Positions 19,131-28,406 are shown, counted from the first letter of the stretch. The stretch: 64,000 bases of DNA from Pseudorhodoplanes sp. (GCA_022843165.1 JALHOD010000017.1:1-64000), one strand, 5' to 3'. Notes: a model not told the origin generated them from the sequence alone. A program made the numbers and translations.

Positions 19131-19420
19131 TCGTCTTCCTCCCGCGCCGGTTGCCTGCAACCTTTGTTTTGCCGGCAGGCTTGTGATTGTGTCGGTCGTT
19201 GACACCGGCATTTTGTTTATGCGCCAAACCGGGCTCAAGACCAATGGTCCGCATAGGCAATTTATGCAGATTTGTCAGCCCCATGACCATGTGACCGCCA
19301 GGCGCGGAGCCCTGTGTTGTGACGATGAATTGCTGGCACCGGCCGGACGGGGCTGGTATCGCTCCGTCGAGTCCCGTTGCGATGCCGGGTGTCGCATGAT
19401 CAGCGTGACAGGAGATATGT
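19131..19420. other. Divergent intergenic region (Bug receptor / CMD gene)
   Basis: This 290-base region must hold the promoters of both directions. I see no perfect inverted repeat over 6 bp and no clear sigma-70 hexamers. The region is less GC-rich near 19200-19300. Confidence 0.35.
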
Positions 19421-19816
19421 ATGCAATCCGATCCCGCCCGCCGTGCGCGCGGCGCCAAGAAGATTGGCGAAATTCTCGGCCAGCCGCCGGAGCAGGTCGA
19501 GCGCAATCTGGGCGATATCGCGCCGGGGCTTGCGACCTACATTCTCGAAACGATCTATGGCGACATCTATCAGAGCCCGGTGCTCGATTCCAGGACGCGC
19601 CAGATCGTGACGGTCGCAGCGCTTGCGACATTGGGAACCGCCGCGCCGCAATTGCGCACCCATATCGGCGGCGCGCTGCGCTGCGGGGCGTCGCGCGAGG
19701 AACTGGTCGAGGTCATGATGCAGCTCGTGCCTTATGTCGGTGTCGCCGCGGCGATCAATGGCGTCACGGCCTGCCGCGAGGTGTTTGCGGCCGAAGATCA
19801 GAAAACCAAATCCTGA
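19421..19816 (+). CDS. Carboxymuconolactone decarboxylase family protein
   Basis: This 131-residue all-helical protein of the CMD/AhpD-like superfamily is the usual length for a stand-alone member. The segment TRQIVTVAALATLGTAAPQL is followed by HIGGALRCGASREELVEV, where the family active-site His sits; the CxxC pair of AhpD is absent. It lies 18 bases before the LVIVD gene and is probably co-transcribed. It may be a decarboxylase/lactonase acting with the neighbouring hydrolase, but that is inference. Confidence 0.85.
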   Translation: MQSDPARRARGAKKIGEILGQPPEQVERNLGDIAPGLATYILETIYGDIYQSPVLDSRTRQIVTVAALATLGTAAPQLRTHIGGALRCGASREELVEVMMQLVPYVGVAAAINGVTACREVFAAEDQKTKS

Positions 19817-19834
19817 GCATCGAGAGTTCCTGAC

Positions 19835-20965
19835 ATGCCGGTCTGCAAGGGCGTTCGTGAAATTGCGACACTGGATTGCCGCGGCGGCGGCCAGGTCACT
19901 GTCGACGGCGGCTATGCCTATATAGGCCACATGAAGGCGCCGAGCGGCACGTCCATTGTCGATGTGCGCGATCCGGCCAGGCCGGAAATCGTTGCCAAAA
20001 TCAAGATTCCGGACGGCATCCATTCACACAAGGTGCAGGCCGCGAACGGGATCATGCTGGTCAATCACGAGATCGTCTCCAAGGAGACGGCGGCCGCGAA
20101 CGGCCTGCGCGGCGGGCTCGGCATCTACGATGTGAGCAATCCGGCCGCGCCGAAGGAAATCAACCGTTGGCAATGCGACGGCACCGGCGTTCACCGTTTT
20201 ACCTTCGACGGCCGCTACGCTTACATCTCGCCGGAGATCGAGGGCTATATCGGCAATATCGTGATGATCCTCGATCTCGCCGACCCGATGCGGCCGCGTG
20301 AGGTCGGGCGCTGGTGGATGCCGGGGCAATGGACGGCCGGCGGCGAAACGCCTTCATGGAAAGGCCGTCAGCATCGCTGCCATCATGCCATCCGCCATGA
20401 GAACCGCTTGTATGTCAGCTACTGGCATGGCGGCGGCGTCATTCTCGACATCGCGGACATGAGCCAGCCGAAGCAGGTGGTCGGCTTCAACTGGAGCCCG
20501 CCGTTTCCGTGGCCGCGGCATTCGGTGGTACCGGTGCCGTTTCCGATCAACGGCCGCAATTACCTGATCGTCGCCGACGAGGACGTGAATCCGCTCGATA
20601 TCGAGATGGCGCCGGAATTGGCCGCCTTCATCTGGATGGTCGATGCGACCGACGAGACGCGCCCCGTTCCGGTCGCGACCTTCCAGGTCGAAGGCATTCA
20701 CGGCCACCGCAATCCGGAAATGACCGGCTGCCATCAACCGGTGGAGAAGGTACGCGGCACGGAGATTCCGGTCGCCTGGTTCGCGCAGGGATTGCGTTTC
20801 GTCGATTTTTCCAATCCGATGGCGCCGCGCGAAAGCGCGCACTACATCCCGGATATTCCAAAGGGATCGGACCGCGTTTCCAGCAACGATGTATTCCAGG
20901 ACGACCGCGGGCTGGTCTATCTGATAGACCGCATGGGCGGGTTGTCGATCGTGGAGCGGGTGTAG
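19835..20965 (+). CDS. LVIVD-repeat beta-propeller protein
   Basis: This 376-residue protein has repeated blades of the form GGYAYI...SIVDVRDPARPEIVAKI, GIYDVSNPAAPKEINRW and VMILDLADPMRPREVGRW, the LVIVD pattern. There is no evident signal peptide. Conserved His residues (HRCHHAIRHE near 180-190 and HGHRNPEMTGCHQP near 288-302) could bind a metal. It follows the CMD-family gene by 18 bases. No enzymatic role is established for such proteins in this context. Confidence 0.75.
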   Translation: MPVCKGVREIATLDCRGGGQVTVDGGYAYIGHMKAPSGTSIVDVRDPARPEIVAKIKIPDGIHSHKVQAANGIMLVNHEIVSKETAAANGLRGGLGIYDVSNPAAPKEINRWQCDGTGVHRFTFDGRYAYISPEIEGYIGNIVMILDLADPMRPREVGRWWMPGQWTAGGETPSWKGRQHRCHHAIRHENRLYVSYWHGGGVILDIADMSQPKQVVGFNWSPPFPWPRHSVVPVPFPINGRNYLIVADEDVNPLDIEMAPELAAFIWMVDATDETRPVPVATFQVEGIHGHRNPEMTGCHQPVEKVRGTEIPVAWFAQGLRFVDFSNPMAPRESAHYIPDIPKGSDRVSSNDVFQDDRGLVYLIDRMGGLSIVERV

Positions 20966-21337
20966 GCGGCGGTCTTGAAGGCCACCAATCGAACCACCTC
21001 CTGACTTACGGATACTGTCGGGGGCGTTGTCCCACCTCGGGCCGGCAACCGAGACGCTGCCGATGCGCTTGAGCTCAACCGGCCTTTCGGCGGCCGGTTT
21101 CATCGTGGACATTGGTCCGCATCGCGCCGCATGGCGTCTTTTGCTGATTTTAAGCCGGTTCCAGCGCTTCCATGACGGCATGCGGAACCCGCATTGCTGA
21201 CCGATGGGGTGAGGCGGTTTTAACCCTCCGTCAGGTACTATTTGCTCAAGAAGGCGGCGGACCGGTTTCTCGGTTATAGAGGTCGGGCATCGCTGGATGA
21301 TTCGGGCCTGTGCGGTCGGCTGAGCGGGAGTGATGAA
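20966..21337. other. Intergenic region, 372 bases, no gene recognised
   Basis: Contains an 8-bp perfect hairpin at 21077-21099 (aaccggcc / ggccggtt) about 110 bases after the LVIVD stop and a long GC-rich upstream region of the CheY-like gene. Open frames here show no family features. Confidence 0.4.
21077..21100 (+). terminator. Possible weak terminator hairpin
   Basis: An 8-bp stem (aaccggcc/ggccggtt) with a 7-base loop is followed by only tttc. It could end the CMD-LVIVD transcript, but the T-tract is too short to be sure. Confidence 0.35.
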
Positions 21338-21727
21338 ATGCCACTGGCAGCAGCGCTGAAAGTGCTGGTTGTGGACGATCAGACGAGCGTCCGGCAGATG
21401 ACCAAGCTCGCCTTGCAGGAGATCGGCGTCCGCCACGTGCAGGAGGCCGAGAACGGTGTGGTCGCGCTGAAGCAGGCGACCATTCAACCTCTGGATTTGA
21501 TTATCTCCGACTACAACATGCCGGAAATGGACGGTCTGGGATTGCTGCGTGCCGTGCGCGCGCATCAGGCCGTGCGCAAGCTGCCGTTCATCCTGCTCAC
21601 CGGCCGTGGCGACCGCGAACTGGTGGTGAAGGCCGCGCAGGCGGGGGTGAACAATTATCTGGTCAAGCCGTTCACGCCCGCGATCCTGAAGGAAAAGATC
21701 GAGCAGGTTCTGGGCAAGCTGACCTGA
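21338..21727 (+). CDS. CheY-like single-domain response regulator
   Basis: This 129-residue receiver has VVDDQ at 11-15, the phosphoacceptor D58 in LIISDYNMPEMDG, the Thr switch in LLTGRG and Lys in VKPFTP. It has the CheY look (switch and LVKPF), with no output domain. The start at 21338 has GGGAG seven bases upstream; upstream in-frame codons give a non-family tail. No chemotaxis kinase genes are next to it, though a chemoreceptor gene lies at 40.2 kb. It converges with livF across nine bases. Confidence 0.9.
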   Translation: MPLAAALKVLVVDDQTSVRQMTKLALQEIGVRHVQEAENGVVALKQATIQPLDLIISDYNMPEMDGLGLLRAVRAHQAVRKLPFILLTGRGDRELVVKAAQAGVNNYLVKPFTPAILKEKIEQVLGKLT

Positions 21728-21736
21728 CCGGTCAAC

Positions 21737-22450
21737 CTACCGGTGCGAGACGCCGATCAGCTGATCGAGCTTGGCCGCATCGCGTTGTAATTCCTCACTC
21801 GAACCGTCATAGACGATGCGGCCGCGATCCATGACCACGGTGCGCGGCGAAATCTGCAGAGCCACGCGGGTATTCTGCTCGACCAGCAGCAGCGCCAGCC
21901 CTTCGGCTTCGGCCAGGCGTTTCACGGCGCGGGTGAGTTCCTCGACGATCACCGGCGCCAGACCTTCCGACGGCTCGTCCATCAGCAGCACCGCCGGATT
22001 ACCGACCAGCGCGCGGGCAATCGCCAGCATCTGCTGTTCGCCGCCCGAGAGTTGATTGCCGTAATTGGTCTGGCGTTCTTCCAGCCGCGGAAACAGCTTG
22101 AAGACGGCCTCGATGGTCCAGCGCCCGGGCCGCACCGCGACCTGCAGGTTCTCAAGCAGGGTCAGGGACGGAAAAATTTCGCGCTCTTGCGGCACATAGC
22201 CGAGACCCGCCCAGTTGCGGCGATAGGCGACGAGCCCGCCGATATCCTTGCCCTGCAGGCGGACATTTCCGCCATGCAGCGTGGTGTGGCCCATCACCGT
22301 CGCCAGCAGTGTGGTCTTGCCGACGCCGTTGCGGCCGATGATCGACAGGCTCTCGCCTTCCTTCAGCGTCAGCCGGACGTTTTCAAGAACCACGGTCTCG
22401 CCATAGCCGGCCGAGACGTTGTCGAGTTCAAGCGCGATCGGAGCGGTCAC
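21737..22450 (-). CDS. livF: LIV-type ABC transporter ATP-binding protein (LivF), system 1
   Basis: This 237-residue ABC ATPase has Walker A GRNGVGKTT at 39-47, the signature LSGGEQQMLAIA and Walker B VLLMDEPSEGLAP, the last being typical of LivF rather than LivG. Its start overlaps the upstream livG by four bases. It is the last gene of the operon livK-livH-livM-livG-livF. Confidence 0.93.
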   Translation of the reverse strand: MTAPIALELDNVSAGYGETVVLENVRLTLKEGESLSIIGRNGVGKTTLLATVMGHTTLHGGNVRLQGKDIGGLVAYRRNWAGLGYVPQEREIFPSLTLLENLQVAVRPGRWTIEAVFKLFPRLEERQTNYGNQLSGGEQQMLAIARALVGNPAVLLMDEPSEGLAPVIVEELTRAVKRLAEAEGLALLLVEQNTRVALQISPRTVVMDRGRIVYDGSSEELQRDAAKLDQLIGVSHR

Positions 22451-23208
22451 GGCGCCACCTCGTGATGATCCTGGCCAAGATAGACGGCGCGCACCTGCTC
22501 ATCCTTGGCGATCTGCTGCGGCGTTCCCTTGGTGAGGATGGCGCCGGCGACCAGCACGGTGATTTCCTTGGCGAAGCGGAACACGACATCCATGTCGTGC
22601 TCGATGATGAGCACGGCGATGTCGGGGTCGAGACGTCCGATCACATCCAGAATGAGATGGCTTTCAGAGGAGGGCACGCCGGCCGCAGGCTCGTCGAGCA
22701 GCAGCAGGCGCGGGCGCTGCGCCAGTGCGATCGCAATCTCGATCAGGCGCTGGCGGCCATAGGGCAACTCGTTGACGCTCTTGCCGGCGTCCTCGCCCAG
22801 CCCGAGGGAATCGAGATGCTGAAGCGCCTCCGCGATCACGGCCCTTTCCGCGCCGGCCGCCCGCCACAGGCGATTGCTCGCGCCGGTGCGTTCGGCGATG
22901 GCGAGATAGACATTTTCGATCACCGTGAGGCCGCGGAACAGCTGGTTGATCTGGAATGTGCGCGCCATGCCTCTGCGGGTGCGCGCGGCCTGCGGCAGCT
23001 TGGTGACGTCCTCGCCGTTGAGTAAAATCTGTCCGGAGGTTCCGGTCAGTGCGCCGGTGATCAGGTTCACCAGCGTGGTCTTGCCCGCGCCGTTGGGTCC
23101 GATCAAGGCGTGACGCGCGCCCTTTTCCAGAGTCAGATTGATATTGCGCGACACCTGGATGGCGCCGAAATTCTTGTTGAGGTCGCGAATCTCGAGCACG
23201 TGGGCCAT
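22447..23208 (-). CDS. livG: LIV-type ABC transporter ATP-binding protein (LivG), system 1
   Basis: This 253-residue ABC ATPase has Walker A GPNGAGKTT near 37-45, the LivG-type degenerate signature ELPYGRQRLIEIA and Walker B LLLLDEPAAG. The start is the ATG at 23208 (MAHVLEIRDL), which overlaps the livM stop (ATGA); an upstream extension is frame-open but has no family match. Coupled to livM and livF. Confidence 0.93.
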   Translation of the reverse strand: MAHVLEIRDLNKNFGAIQVSRNINLTLEKGARHALIGPNGAGKTTLVNLITGALTGTSGQILLNGEDVTKLPQAARTRRGMARTFQINQLFRGLTVIENVYLAIAERTGASNRLWRAAGAERAVIAEALQHLDSLGLGEDAGKSVNELPYGRQRLIEIAIALAQRPRLLLLDEPAAGVPSSESHLILDVIGRLDPDIAVLIIEHDMDVVFRFAKEITVLVAGAILTKGTPQQIAKDEQVRAVYLGQDHHEVAP

Positions 23209-24242
23209 CACGAGGCCCTCTTTTTCGAGATGTAGCGGCCGATGTCCTCGAACAGGCCGAGCAGACCACGGCGCGCGAACAGGACGGTCACGACCAGCAG
23301 CAGACCGACACCGAACTGCCAGAATTCGGGGCTCCATTTCGCCAGGTCGTCTTCCAGCACCATGTAGATGACGGCGCCGACAAAGGCGCCATAGAGGCGT
23401 CCGGTGCCGCCGAGAATAAGAATGACCATCACCGCCGCCGAGCGTTCGAACTCGAACACGCCGAGCGTCACATAGGCGTTGGTCTGTGCGTTCAGGGCGC
23501 CGGCTACGCCGGCGATCGCGGCCGCGATCGTATAGGCGACGACCAGATGCCGATGCACGGGCGCACCGATGGCGTGCATGCGCCGCACATTTTCGCGAAT
23601 GCCGGTCAGCGCCTCGCCGAACGGGGAATACACGATCCGCCGCACGATCATGAACACGACGAACAGCACCGCCAGCGTGTAGAGATAATTGGTCTTGCCG
23701 TAGAGATCGTACTCGAACACGCCGAACAGCGGAGCGATCACCATGCCCGGCAGGCCGTCATAGCCGCCGGTGATGTCCGAGCGCAGGTTGCCGAGTTCCA
23801 TCAAAAGGACGGCGGTTGCCAGCGTCAGCATCAGCAAGGTGAAACCGCGATACCGCAGCAGAACCCAGCCTGACACGAATCCGGCCAGGGCGGCGACGGC
23901 GGCGGCCGCGAAAAGGCTGGAGATCGGCTCGTTCCAGCCCGCGCGGATGACCAGAAGCCCGACGGTATAGGCGCCGAGACCAAAAAACGCGGCATGTCCC
24001 AGCGTCACGATGCCCGCATAGCCGAGGATCAGATCGAGCGAGAGTGCGAACAGTACCATGATCAGCACTTGCGATCCGAAAGTCAGGCGGTCGGGCAGGA
24101 AGAAATAGACCGCGATCGCCAGAATCCAAGGCAGGGCCTCCGCCGGCTTGAAGCGGTGACGGTTGAGCAGGAAATCGACGCCGCGTCCCGACAGCGAGGA
24201 AGCCGCGGCCTTGTCGTCGCGCACAGTGTTACTCTCGGCCAT
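23208..24242 (-). CDS. livM: LIV-type ABC transporter permease (LivM), system 1
   Basis: This is a 344-residue inner-membrane permease. The conserved LivM stretch DLILGYAGIVTLGHAAFFGLGAY is near residue 67-90. It has an N-terminal hydrophilic extension of about 35 residues. The start at 24242 (MAESNTVRDD) overlaps the livH stop by 14 bases. About nine hydrophobic segments are visible. Confidence 0.92.
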   Translation of the reverse strand: MAESNTVRDDKAAASSLSGRGVDFLLNRHRFKPAEALPWILAIAVYFFLPDRLTFGSQVLIMVLFALSLDLILGYAGIVTLGHAAFFGLGAYTVGLLVIRAGWNEPISSLFAAAAVAALAGFVSGWVLLRYRGFTLLMLTLATAVLLMELGNLRSDITGGYDGLPGMVIAPLFGVFEYDLYGKTNYLYTLAVLFVVFMIVRRIVYSPFGEALTGIRENVRRMHAIGAPVHRHLVVAYTIAAAIAGVAGALNAQTNAYVTLGVFEFERSAAVMVILILGGTGRLYGAFVGAVIYMVLEDDLAKWSPEFWQFGVGLLLVVTVLFARRGLLGLFEDIGRYISKKRAS

Positions 24243-25092
24243 AAAGACCTGCCGGTTTGATGAGCAGCACCGCCATCGCGATGGCATAGATGAAGAATCC
24301 ACCGGCTTCGGCGTAAAGATACTTGCCGGTGGTGTCGAAGATGCCGAGCACCAAAGCCGCCACCAGCGTGCCTTTCACGCTGCCGAGTCCGCCGACCGAC
24401 ACGACCAGCAGGAACAGCACGAGATAGACCAGTGCGAAGGTCGGCGTCAGTCCGAGCAGATGGATCGACAATCCGCCGCCGAGCGCGGCCAAGCCGCTGC
24501 CGACCGCGAAGGTGAGGGTGAACAGCAGGTCGACATTGATGCCGACCGATTGCGCCATGCGGCGGTTGTCGACCGCGGCGCGGATCTTGGCGCCGAGCGT
24601 GGTGCGCTCGAAGCCGTACCACAGGGCGATCACCAGCGCGAAACCAATGAGAATCAGAAAGGCCCGATAGGTCGGCACTGTCCGCAGGCCGATGTCGATA
24701 TGTCCCGCAAGCCAGTCCGGCATCGTGATGTGCTGCGGAATCGGGCCGAAGAAATAGGTGGCCCCGGCAATGGCCATGAAGGCGAGGCCGATGGTGAGCA
24801 GCACCTGATCGAGCTCGCCGGCCTTATAGAGCCGCGCATACAGCGTCCGCTCGAACACCACGCTTACCGCGCCGATGACGAAGAACGTGAGAGCCAGCGC
24901 GGCAATGAACGGCACGCCGAAGTACCGCATCGCGGTCAGCACGACATAGCCGCCTGCCATCGCAAACGCGCCGTGTGCGAGGTTCACGAAGCCCATCAGA
25001 CCCATGGTGACCGACAAGCCCACGGATACGATGAACAGGAACATGGCATAGGCCAGCCCGTCGACCAGAATGCTGGCAATCGAACCGATCAA
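24229..25092 (-). CDS. livH: LIV-type ABC transporter permease (LivH), system 1
   Basis: This is a 287-residue permease with the LivH segment VGLSVTMGLMGFVNLAHGAFAMAGGY near 23-48 and the late GLGSVKGTLVAALVLG. It pairs with LivM. It follows livK after a 93-base gap that contains a strong hairpin (25126-25152). Confidence 0.92.
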   Translation of the reverse strand: MIGSIASILVDGLAYAMFLFIVSVGLSVTMGLMGFVNLAHGAFAMAGGYVVLTAMRYFGVPFIAALALTFFVIGAVSVVFERTLYARLYKAGELDQVLLTIGLAFMAIAGATYFFGPIPQHITMPDWLAGHIDIGLRTVPTYRAFLILIGFALVIALWYGFERTTLGAKIRAAVDNRRMAQSVGINVDLLFTLTFAVGSGLAALGGGLSIHLLGLTPTFALVYLVLFLLVVSVGGLGSVKGTLVAALVLGIFDTTGKYLYAEAGGFFIYAIAMAVLLIKPAGLYGRE

Positions 25093-25125
25093 GTCCCCAA
25101 TCCCGCTATTTGAGCCAGATATGAA

Positions 25126-25152
25126 GTCGCCGCGGAAACGATCCGCGGCGAC
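25126..25152 (-). other. Strong hairpin between livK and livH (system 1)
   Basis: An 11-bp perfect inverted repeat (gtcgccgcgga / tccgcggcgac) has a 5-base loop. No T-run follows on the minus strand. It resembles the hairpin after dctP and could keep binding-protein mRNA above permease mRNA. Confidence 0.7.
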
Positions 25153-25185
25153 AACGCTTCGCAGACGGTTATTTGTTACAGCGGC

Positions 25186-26394
25186 TCAGTTGCCGCCGCA
25201 ACGTCCCACCTTAAGCTCCTTGCACTGGTCTTTGACCTGCTTGACCGTCCCGAGAACTTTGAGGCCCAGCGAGCCATCGGCCTTTTTGTAGACCTCCATG
25301 GCGTGCTCGTCCTGGACGATGTCGCGGGTGGCCGGATCGATCGAGACCTGGCCGCGCGGACCGTTACCCTTGTAGTTCTTCAGGGTGTCGACGACTTTCT
25401 CGCCGTCGCTGAAGTCGCCCTTCAGCTTCTTGATGGTGTCGAAGATCGCCGCCATCGTGTCCCAGCCTTGTGCGGACATGAAGTCGGGGATGAAGTTCTT
25501 GCCGTATTCGGCTTCCCACGCTTTCACAAATTCCTTGTTGGCCGGATTGTCGAGGTCCTTGGAATAGTGACCCATCACGATCGTGCCGATGGCGGCATCG
25601 CCCATCGCCGGCAGCTTGTTGTCGGGCGCCACGTCCATCGGGCCAATCAGTTTGATACCAGCCTGCTTCAGGCCGACTTCGCCGTAATACTTCACCACGG
25701 CCGAGGCATGCGAGCCCGACGGAATGAAGACATAGAAGCAATCCGGCTTGGCATCCTTCACGCGGGTGAAGAACGGAGTCATGTCCGGCACCTGTGCCGG
25801 GTTGCCCATCGGGATCGACTCGATGACCTTGCCGCCGTTTTTCTCGAAGCCGGTCTTGAACGCTTCGGTCGAGTCTTTTCCGGGCGGGAAGTCGGTGTAG
25901 CCCATCGCGGCGGTCTTGCAGCCGAGATTCTTCGCCGCATATTCACCCATCGGATAGGCCGGGTGCCACATGCTGAACGAGAAGCGCACGATGTAGGGCG
26001 ACAGGGTCGGGATCCATGCCGTTCCGGCATTGGCGATCGCCATCGGCATCTTGGCCTGGGTCAGCACCGGCGCCAGCGCAATCGCGGACGGCGAGAACAC
26101 GACGCCAGCCAGGATGTTGACCTTGTCGCGCGTGATCAGTTCGGTCGCCACGGTCTTGGCGTTGGCGCCCGAGGGCGGACCTTCATCGCGCTTGACCAGT
26201 TCGACCTTGTAAGGAGCGATGTCCTTGGCGTGCAGCTTCACATACAGATCGAAAGCCTTGTCGATCTGGGTTCCAAGGTCGGCATTGACGCCCGAATAGG
26301 GCAGCATCACGCCGATCTTGACGGTTTGAGCCTGCGCTGTGCTGCTCATGACCAGAGCGAGCGCAGCCAGGCTGGCCAGATGAAATCGCTTCAT
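25186..26394 (-). CDS. livK: LIV-type ABC transporter substrate-binding protein, system 1
   Basis: This is a 402-residue periplasmic binding protein. The signal peptide (HLASLAALALVMSSTAQA) ends near residue 23, followed by the type I periplasmic-binding fold opening VKIGVMLPYSGVNADLG. The ribosome-binding site GGGAGGAG lies before the ATG at 26394. It heads the five-gene livKHMGF operon. These receptors bind branched-chain amino acids, amides or aromatic acids; the ligand is not determined here. Confidence 0.9.
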   Translation of the reverse strand: MKRFHLASLAALALVMSSTAQAQTVKIGVMLPYSGVNADLGTQIDKAFDLYVKLHAKDIAPYKVELVKRDEGPPSGANAKTVATELITRDKVNILAGVVFSPSAIALAPVLTQAKMPMAIANAGTAWIPTLSPYIVRFSFSMWHPAYPMGEYAAKNLGCKTAAMGYTDFPPGKDSTEAFKTGFEKNGGKVIESIPMGNPAQVPDMTPFFTRVKDAKPDCFYVFIPSGSHASAVVKYYGEVGLKQAGIKLIGPMDVAPDNKLPAMGDAAIGTIVMGHYSKDLDNPANKEFVKAWEAEYGKNFIPDFMSAQGWDTMAAIFDTIKKLKGDFSDGEKVVDTLKNYKGNGPRGQVSIDPATRDIVQDEHAMEVYKKADGSLGLKVLGTVKQVKDQCKELKVGRCGGN

Positions 26395-26419
26395 ATACTT
26401 CTCCTCCCAAGAGAATGCT

Positions 26420-26436
26420 GTATCGCATTGCGATAC
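26420..26436. promoter_or_regulatory. Candidate operator upstream of livK
   Basis: GTATCGCA-T-TGCGATAC is a 17-base inverted repeat with 8-bp perfect arms, only 26-42 bases before the livK ATG and just upstream of its ribosome-binding site. A repressor here would block transcription of the LIV operon. No regulator gene lies in the neighbourhood. Confidence 0.5.
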
Positions 26437-26590
26437 AATGCAGGACGTCGCACCCAGTGAATGGGGCTACCGCCCACCTACAGCCGCGCCGGTTTTATGC
26501 CATTTCGGCGGTATTGGCGAGGCCGTTATGCGTCGCACCCAGTACCCTTCGCCGCCGCTCCATGCTGAATAGATACGCATCGGCTTCCCG

Positions 26591-26607
26591 TGTTCGATTA
26601 GCGAACA
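26591..26607. promoter_or_regulatory. Candidate operator in livK / CrtI-like divergent region
   Basis: TGTTCG-ATTAG-CGAACA is an inverted repeat with 6-bp perfect arms and a 5-base spacer. It lies in the middle of the divergent region, suited to control either direction. The binding protein is unknown. Confidence 0.4.
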
Positions 26608-26786
26608 TCGCGAAAAGAACTGCAAAACGACGCGCCAAGCGAATGGAACCTCCAACGTTCGCACCAATGTCAGCATGATTACAGAAGCGATTATGCATTC
26701 TCAAAATTTATATTTCTGATGCTGCCCATTGATAGGGTGAATGTCAGCGCCGACACCGGGAACGCCGGTGACAGGGAGGAAATGAC

Positions 26787-28406
26787 GTGAAGAGTTTGGA
26801 GCGCGACTATGACGGCATCATTATCGGCGCCGGCCAGCACGGCCTGGTGCTGGGCTCGTATCTCGCCAAAGCCGGCCTCAAAATCTTGCTGGTCGACCGG
26901 CGGCTGACCTATGGCGGCGGGTTGTGCACGCGCGAAGCTACGCAGCCCGGCTTCTATCACAACCTGCATTCGATCAATCATTTCCACATCACCGAGACTC
27001 CCTGGTTCAAGGATTTCAATCTCGGCGAGAAAGTCACCTACATCACGCCGCGCTACGAACTGGGGCAGGCGCATCTCGACGGCACCGCGCTGGTGCTCGG
27101 CCGCGACCTTGAGGAGACCGTCGCCAACATCGCACGCTTTTCGCAGAAGGACGCCGACACATTCCGCGAGTGGAATCGCAAGGCCGAGGAGATGACGGCG
27201 CGCATCCTGTTGCCGGAGCGCTATTCCGACCCGCTGCCGCAGACCGAGCGCGAGGCTCTGCTGTCGAACAGCGCGCTGGGCCGCGAATTTCTGGATGTGA
27301 CCAATCGCCAGCCGCTCGATGTGGTGGAGCAATTGTTCGAGAACGAGCATGTGCGGCTGCTGTTCCTGTTCAAGGTCTCGCTGTTCGGAACCTGGCTGAC
27401 CGACACCATGTCGAAGACGAGCCCGATGGGCGCGGTGATCCGCGCCTTCGATCTGGAGAGCGGCTATCAGCTCTGTCAGGGCGGTTCGTTCAATCTGGCG
27501 CGCGGCCTGATGGAGACCTTCATCGCCGCCGGCGGCGTGTATCAGCCGCAGGTCAGCATCGACCGCATCGTGGTCGAAGGCGGGCGTGCGACCGGCATCG
27601 CGCTGGCCGATGGCCGCACGGTGAGAGCCAAACAATTTGTTGCCTCCACGATCGACGTCCACCAGACTTTCGAGAAACTGGTCGGGCGCGAGCAATTGCC
27701 CGAGGCCTATCGCAACAAGCTCGATGGTTTTCAGTACACCGCATGGACGCTGTTCGGCCTGCATCTCGCCTTGCACGAAAGCCCGCGCTTCGCGGCGGAA
27801 AAGTTCGATCCTAACATCAATCGCGCGATGAAATGGAGCATCGGAGCCGACACGATGGAGGATCTGTATGCCGCGCATAAGGACGTCGAGGCGGGGCGTG
27901 TGCCGAAGCTGATCCAGTTCGGGTCGGGGCCGCTCAGTCTGCTCGACCCGACACAGGCGCCGTCCGGCAAGCACACAACTTATGCCTGGCACGTCATGCC
28001 GCTGCTGGAGGACATGCCGGAGCGCGACTACGAAGCCTTCAAGGAGGATTTCGCCGACCAGATCCTGGAGACGTGGGCGCGCTATTGCCCGAACATGACG
28101 CGCAAGAATGTCATCGGCCAGCACGTCTACACCGCGCGCGAATATGTGCAGGAACTTCCCAACATGCGCGGCGGCGACATCTTTATGGGCGCGTTCAACG
28201 CCGAACAGGTGATGTACAATCATTTCGGCTATCGCACGCCGGTGACGAATCTCTACATGGCGGGCTCCGCCTGTCATCCCGGCGGCGGGATATCGGGCGG
28301 CGCCGGCTATATCTCCGCCGGGCTGATCGCCAGGGACCTCGGCCTGAAAACCTGGTGGACGCCCTGGAATGCCCGCACGGCCATCGACGCCCTCCCGAAG
28401 AACTGA
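26787..28406 (+). CDS. FAD/NAD(P)-dependent oxidoreductase, CrtI (phytoene desaturase)-like
   Basis: This 539-residue flavoprotein opens with the dinucleotide-binding motif GIIIGAGQHGLVLGSYLAKAG near residues 10-30 and closes with the FAD motif GSACHPGGGISGGAGY near 490-507. This is the CrtI/phytoene dehydrogenase-like group, which in many proteobacteria includes members with no carotenoid role. No carotenoid genes are nearby. It starts with GTG at 26787, preceded by GGGAGG. It is followed eight bases later by an SDR gene and then a molybdopterin oxidase subunit, so a catabolic role is more likely. Confidence 0.82.
   Translation: MKSLERDYDGIIIGAGQHGLVLGSYLAKAGLKILLVDRRLTYGGGLCTREATQPGFYHNLHSINHFHITETPWFKDFNLGEKVTYITPRYELGQAHLDGTALVLGRDLEETVANIARFSQKDADTFREWNRKAEEMTARILLPERYSDPLPQTEREALLSNSALGREFLDVTNRQPLDVVEQLFENEHVRLLFLFKVSLFGTWLTDTMSKTSPMGAVIRAFDLESGYQLCQGGSFNLARGLMETFIAAGGVYQPQVSIDRIVVEGGRATGIALADGRTVRAKQFVASTIDVHQTFEKLVGREQLPEAYRNKLDGFQYTAWTLFGLHLALHESPRFAAEKFDPNINRAMKWSIGADTMEDLYAAHKDVEAGRVPKLIQFGSGPLSLLDPTQAPSGKHTTYAWHVMPLLEDMPERDYEAFKEDFADQILETWARYCPNMTRKNVIGQHVYTAREYVQELPNMRGGDIFMGAFNAEQVMYNHFGYRTPVTNLYMAGSACHPGGGISGGAGYISAGLIARDLGLKTWWTPWNARTAIDALPKN

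Larger units (their letters stand above)
26395..26786. other. Divergent regulatory region livK / CrtI-like gene
   Basis: This is a 392-base region with no gene. It contains two inverted repeats listed separately (26420-26436 and 26591-26607), a 13-base direct repeat (cgtcgcacccagt at 26446-26458 and 26531-26543), and a locally AT-rich block near 26695-26720 that may carry the promoter of the downstream + strand genes. Confidence 0.5.

Noticed and set aside
26787-28406. Carotenoid biosynthesis gene
   Set aside because: The flavoprotein resembles CrtI only in its cofactor-binding parts; no crtB, crtE or similar genes are near and the neighbours are catabolic.
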